Assembly: GCA_009667805.1 (NCBI GenBank)
Contig: CM019068.1
Coordinates: 8,171,682 to 8,235,681 of the forward strand
From: Leptobrachium leishanense
Lineage: Eukaryota > Chordata > Amphibia > Anura > Megophryidae
Length of the DNA: 64,000 bases
Direction of reading: 5' to 3'
In this document: piece by piece, positions 57,866 through 64,000 of the stretch
How the letters are laid out: the number at the start of each line of letters is the position of its first letter
Numbering within the stretch: the first letter of the stretch is position 1
Program-made: the position numbers and the translations under genes
Notes under the pieces: model-generated
What the model saw: the letters and a program-made list of their open reading frames with translations, nothing else
The model's database searches: none
What the model was told of the DNA's origin: nothing

Positions 57866-59100
57866 GCTGTTTAAGAGCTTTTCTGGGAAGCTACCACCCT
57901 ACCTGAATAGGCTGATTGCCCCAGCAGTTCCCTCATCCTATAATCTCTGATCCAGGACCAGCACCTTACTTGCAATACCACAATACAAAAAGAAAGTGGC
58001 TCCATCCTCATTTTCCTACAGAGCACCGCAAATATGGAATAACCTCCCAGATGCCATCAAATCTCCCCCAGTCTAAAGTCCCTTAAGAGCTCCCTATTAA
58101 CATACCTCAATAAGGAATGCGCCTGTAAACCTGCAACACAGTGACTATATACAGAATGCACCTGTAAACATGTAACATAGTGACTATATACAGAATGCAC
58201 CTGTAAACATGTAACACAGTGACTATATACAGAATGCACCTGTAAACATGTAACACATTGACTATATACAGAATGCGCCTGTAAACATGTAACACAGTGA
58301 CTATATACAGAATGCACCTGTAAACATGTAACACAGTGACTATATACAGAATGCACCTGTAAACATGTAACATAGTGACTATATACAGAATGCGCCTGTA
58401 AACATGTAACACAGTGACTATATACAGAATGCACTTGTAAACATGTAACATAGTGACTATATACAGAATGCACTTGTAAACATGTAACACAGTGACTATA
58501 TACAGAATGCACCTGTAAACATGTAACACAGTGACTATATACAGAATGCACCTGTAAACATGTAACACAGTGACTATATACAGAATGCACCTGTAAACAT
58601 GTAACACAGTGACTATATACAGAATGCGCCTGTAAACATGTAACAGTGACTATATACAGAATGCACCTGTAAACATGTAACACAGTGACTATATACAGAA
58701 TGCGCCTGTAAACATGTAACATAGTGACTATATACAGAATGCACCTGTAAACATGTAACACAGTGACTATATACAGAATGCACCTGTAAACATGTAACAC
58801 AGTGACTATATACAGAATGCGCCTGTAAACATGTAACAGTGACTATATACAGAATGCACCTGTAAACATGTAACACAGTGACTATATACAGAATGCGCCT
58901 GTAAACATGTAACAGTGTGACTATTTCCTACATATTTATTTTTCTGTTAATCTGTATATTTGGTTTTGTGTTAATATCTTGCATTTTACTACTTTGTGTT
59001 TCTGTAACAATTCAATGTTCTTGAACCCAGGACAAACTGAAAACCAGAGAATCTCAATGTATCCGTCCTGGTAATAATACTTTATACATAAAATAATAAA
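57866..59100 (+). mobile_element. LINE 3'-end fragment carrying its own minisatellite
   Basis: The plus strand reads TSTLLAIPQYKKKVAPSSFS then RAPQIWNNLPDAI, the C-terminus of a CR1/L2-group reverse transcriptase. It ends in a tail (tctcaatgtatccgtcctgg...aataataaataaa). A 39-bp array has expanded between the end of the frame and the 3'UTR. Confidence 0.75.
58131..58917. repeat. 39-bp minisatellite inside the LINE fragment, about 20 copies
   Basis: Unit tgactatatacagaatgcac followed by ctgtaaacatgtaacacag. The multiple-of-three period leaves two minus frames open with 13-residue repeats; artefact. Confidence 0.95.
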
Positions 59101-59128
59101 TAAATTCTATAGAATCGCAGGATACATA

Positions 59129-60565
59129 CAGTCAGGTCCAGAAATATTGGGACATGGACACAATTGTAACATCTTTGGCTCTATACACCACCACAATGGA
59201 GTTGGAATGAAACAAACACAATGTGCTTTAACTGCAGACTGTCAGCTTTAATTTGAGGGTATGTACATCCAACTCAGGTGAACGGTGTAGGATTTACAGC
59301 AGTTTGCAGATGTGCCCCCACTTGTTAAGGGACCAAAGGTAGTGGGACAGAATAATAATCATAAATCAAACTTTCCCTTCTTAATACTTGGTTGCAAATC
59401 CTTTACAGTCAATCACAGCCTGAAGTCTGGAACGCATAGACATCACCAGACGCTGGGTTTCATCCCTGGTGATGCTCTGTCAGGCCTCTACTGCAACTGT
59501 CTTCGGTTCCTGCTTGTTCTTGGGGCATTTTCCCTTCAGTTTTGTCTTCAGCAAGTGAAATGCAGCTCAATGGGATTCAGGTCAGGTGATTGACTTGGCC
59601 ATTGCATAACATTCCACTTCTGTCCCTTCAAAAACTCTTTGCTTGCTTTTGCAGTATGCTTTGGGTCATTGTCCATCTGCACTGTGAAGCGCCGTCCAAT
59701 GAGTTCTGCAGCATTTGTCTGAATGTGAGCAGATAATATTGCCCCAAACACTTCAGAATTCATCCTGCTGCTTTTGTCATCTGTCCATAGGATCTTGTTC
59801 CAGAACTGTGAAGGCTTTGTTAGGTGTTGTTTTTTGAGGCCCACCAATGGTTTACATCTTGTGGTGAACCCTCTGTATTCACTCTGGTGAAGTCTTCTCT
59901 TGATTGTTGACTTTGACACACATACACCTACCTCCTGGAGAGTGTTCTTGATCTGACCAACTGTTGTGAAGGGTGTTTTCTTCACCAGGGAAAGAATTCT
60001 TCATTCATCCACCACAGTTGTTTTCCGTGGTCTCCCGGGTCTTTCGGTGTTGCTGAGCTCACCGGTGCGTTCTTTCTTTTTGAAAATGTTCCAAACAGTT
60101 GTTTTGGCCACACCTAATGTTCTTGCTATCTCTCTGATGGGTTTGTTTTGTTTCTTCAACCTAATGATGGTTTGCTTCACTGATAGTGACAGCTCTTTGG
60201 ATCTCATCTTGAGAGTTGACAGCAACATATTCCAAATGCAAATAGCACACTTGAAATGAACTCTGGGCCTTTTATCTGCACATTGTAATTGGGGTAATGA
60301 GGGAATATCACACACCTGGCCATGGAACAGCTGAGAAGCCAATTGTCCCATTACTTTTGGTCCCTTAACAAGTGGGGGGCACATCTGCAAACTGCTGTAA
60401 GTCCTACACCGTTCCCCTGAGTTGGATGTACATACCCTCAAATTAAAGCTGACAGTCTGCAGTTAAAGCACATTGTGTTTGTTTCATTCCAACTCCATTG
60501 TGGTGGTGTATAGAGCCAAAGATGTTAGAATTGTGACCATGTCCCAATATTTCTGGACCTGATTG
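59129..60565 (-). mobile_element. Tc1-like transposon no. 2
   Basis: 1437 bp flanked by TA, with ends cagtcaggtccagaaatatt and its near complement. Inverted repeats run for over 200 bp, including gtcccaatatttctggacc outside and gtcccttaacaagtgggggc inside. It is inserted in the 27-bp array. Confidence 0.93.
59381..60207 (-). pseudogene. Tc1-like transposase, internally deleted
   Basis: Begins MRSKELSLSVKQTIIRLKKQ (helix-turn-helix), with an AT-hook-like RPGRPRKT. Lesions: an in-frame TGA near 59986-59988, best explained as CGA to TGA; an internal deletion after the first catalytic region (ILWTDD is followed directly by KSSRMNSEV, losing the GGGS segment); and a frame change after the last motif (LNPIE). 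The second D (QMDNDPKHT) and the E remain. Confidence 0.88.
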
Positions 60566-60569
60566 TAGA

Positions 60570-60672
60570 TATACGGAAACGCAGGATACATTTATATACA
60601 GAAACGCAGGATACATTTATATACAGAATCACAGGATACATTTATATACAGAATCGCAGGATACATTTATTC
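60570..60672. repeat. 27-bp minisatellite, right part
   Basis: About four copies of the unit described at 57565-57865. Confidence 0.9.
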
Positions 60673-60818
60673 TCTGCACAGAAAATTCCAATTTGTTACA
60701 TGAATAGATGTATTCCTCTATAAAACCTTCCATACAGGTTAAAGGACACACCTTGATAAAGCAGGCTTCTCACAATGTGCTCCATTTAATTATATCGGAT
60801 GATTTTAGGAAAAATCTA

Positions 60819-62423
<1,605 letters not shown>

Positions 62424-64000
62424 TATATGGCTGCTTTATGACGATATGTTTTTCAAAACATCGACTGATTCTGTTGAAACAATTAATCCAAAGTCAATAT
62501 TCATAAAATCCTGCAAGTCTGAAAAAAGGCTGGTTGGTAAAATGTCTGAAAAAGCTGATTTCCGGCCGCATTATATTAATTTTTGTCTTTAAACATGACT
62601 ATTAGAAAAATATGACATATAAAAAGATTTCAGACTGATTGCCTCTATTTCCTGCCTGGAAATCCATGTATCAGCATCTTTTCAGCATTTAAAAAAAAAA
62701 TTTGGCCTGGAAGGTTGTCCATCGGTGACCGATTACCAGCCTTCAAGGTAGAGATACGACCTCCGCTGAGAAGAAGAACCGCAACTCCCATAACTACAGT
62801 CATAAGATCCTGTGCATGAGGGGGGCCCATGGGCTACATCTACAATAACCCACACAGGGATCATAACAAGTGCTTTCTTTACCTTGGGGTCTGGACACAA
62901 AGCAACGAAACAGAATTCAATTTCGGTGCATTGCATTCGGTGCAATTCCACTCACTTCAGCGACCCAATTTCACTGAAAATTTGGTGAATTCACTATTTA
63001 TCAAAAGGTCATCATATTTTGCCAAAAATTGAGTCACTGAAGCGGCTATCGGGCGTCGATGAAAACTGCCGAATTGGTAAATTCCACCGAATTGAAAAGC
63101 TAGAAAGTCTCCTAAACGCAATTTCAGTGCTTTTCATGTTTGCGCATTTTGGCAAATCAATTTTGCCAAAAATTTGGTGTGTTCACTATTTATATAATGG
63201 TAACGGTATTTTGCCGAAATTGGAGTCGCCGAAGCAGTTATTGGAAATTGGCATCGGCGAATTCCACCGAACTGAAAAAAGAAAAAGGAAGTCTCCTATG
63301 TCCCTAATAGGAGATTAAATCAACAGAAATGTAGTAAAAATGTGTCTAAATAATAAAAAAGGTCCTTTAAAAATAATAAAAAGGTCTGTTACAGAATAAT
63401 GAAAAAAAAGGATTTTATCAAATAAAACAAAAAGGTCTTTTAAAAATATAAAAATAATGAATTGTCTTTACATTTTTTTAAAAGGAAGTTACATTTATTA
63501 CATTGAATCCTGTGGAACTCACCTTTAAACCTGTCGAATTGACACACCAAAATCAGGGCATTTCTCCGCAAAATTGGTGCAATTCGACGTTCTGTGAATA
63601 GACGGATCGATAGTTATTTATGGGACTATTTCAAAGCTGCTGAATCGCATGAAATTGCAGTGAAAAGCACTGTATTCCGTTGTCAATTCGCCTGTATTTG
63701 GCAAAAATACTGCTTTGTGAATAGAAGAATTGCCCCAAAATTGTGAAATTTAACAAACGGTAATTCGGTTGCAATTCGGCCTCAAATTTGTTACAATAGT
63801 GAATAACCCGTATAGACTGTTGTAGGAGCAAAGAGATGTTAGAGATGTACAGCTTGATTTTCAGTGAATAAACCCCTGTGTGAGGCGACACATTGTTTCT
63901 CTCGCGAATGAAGAGCCTTGCGTTGGTATCTTGGCGAAGCCATTCGGAGCAGATTCCAAGCAAGCTTCATGAAAGGGCAACTGGGGCCAATGCGGTGGCC
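62424..64000. other. Intronic sequence with old interspersed repeats
   Basis: 62900-63300 and 63560-63800 are rich in gaattc, ttggcaaaa and attcggtg motifs typical of old amphibian repeats. 63325-63560 is the second copy of the A-rich repeat at 10185-10490. A minus-strand frame near 63880-63960 (SEWLRQDTNARLFIRE) hints at an EF-hand but lacks sound splice sites. Any upstream exons of the host gene are otherwise beyond the window. Confidence 0.45.

Noticed and set aside
63880..63963. Possible upstream EF-hand exon (SEWLRQDTNARLFIRE)
   Set aside because: No convincing acceptor or donor, and the surrounding bases match old interspersed repeat motifs.

Overview
The window looks like vertebrate nuclear DNA, most likely from a frog or another amphibian. 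It has short coding exons with vertebrate splice sites, long introns, an L2-clade LINE whose 3' tail is common in amphibians, Tc1 elements of fish/frog type, many hAT elements, and a Gmr1-type Ty3/gypsy element. The species assignment is inference; no bacterial gene organisation is present.

One host gene runs on the minus strand through most of the window. I could chain eleven exons whose phases agree at every junction (57041-57336, 54918-54977, 39491-39579, 29315-29415, 26891-26968, 26148-26321, 22838-22957, 19370-19503, 16340-16485, 10966-11144, 5817-5927). A twelfth exon (268-392) needs at least one unseen exon before it. Together they encode degenerate EF-hand repeats matching my recollection of EFCAB6 (DJBP), a multi-EF-hand ciliary/sperm protein. 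The N-terminal part lies beyond 64 kb and the C-terminus beyond base 1.

The introns are almost entirely repeats. From left to right: 31-bp and 17-bp minisatellites (0.6-3.4 kb); a CAG/GTA pyrimidine array (3.8-4.6 kb); an L2 LINE (6.1-7.5 kb); hAT-like elements (8.7-9.5 and 11.6-12.2 kb); Tc1 no. 1 (12.7-14.3 kb) in a GTA/GCA-rich tract; a 25-bp array (16.8-19.3 kb); 16-bp and 42-bp arrays (19.7-20.9 kb); a LINE tail (22 kb); hAT, TTAA-type and LTR pieces (23-29 kb); an L2 fragment with a 3.4-kb hAT that carries a 23-bp array (29.5-33.2 kb); a 39-bp array from the L2 3'UTR, interrupted by a hAT and a solo LTR (33.8-39.2 kb); hAT and Harbinger-like elements (39.6-42.8 kb); the gypsy element (44337-50977); a hAT with a possible captured exon (51.1-52.5 kb); 12-bp and 16-bp arrays (53.0-54.8 kb); a palindromic hAT (55.7-57.0 kb); and 27-bp and 39-bp arrays with two more Tc1 elements (57.6-62.4 kb).

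The two main results are as follows. First, the gypsy element has an exact 5-bp target duplication, a tRNA-Leu primer site, integrase placed before reverse transcriptase, all catalytic residues, and a SCAN-like capsid domain. It is broken only by two frame changes between gag-protease and integrase. Second, there are more than twenty unrelated minisatellites in one gene's introns, and several of them demonstrably arose inside transposable elements.
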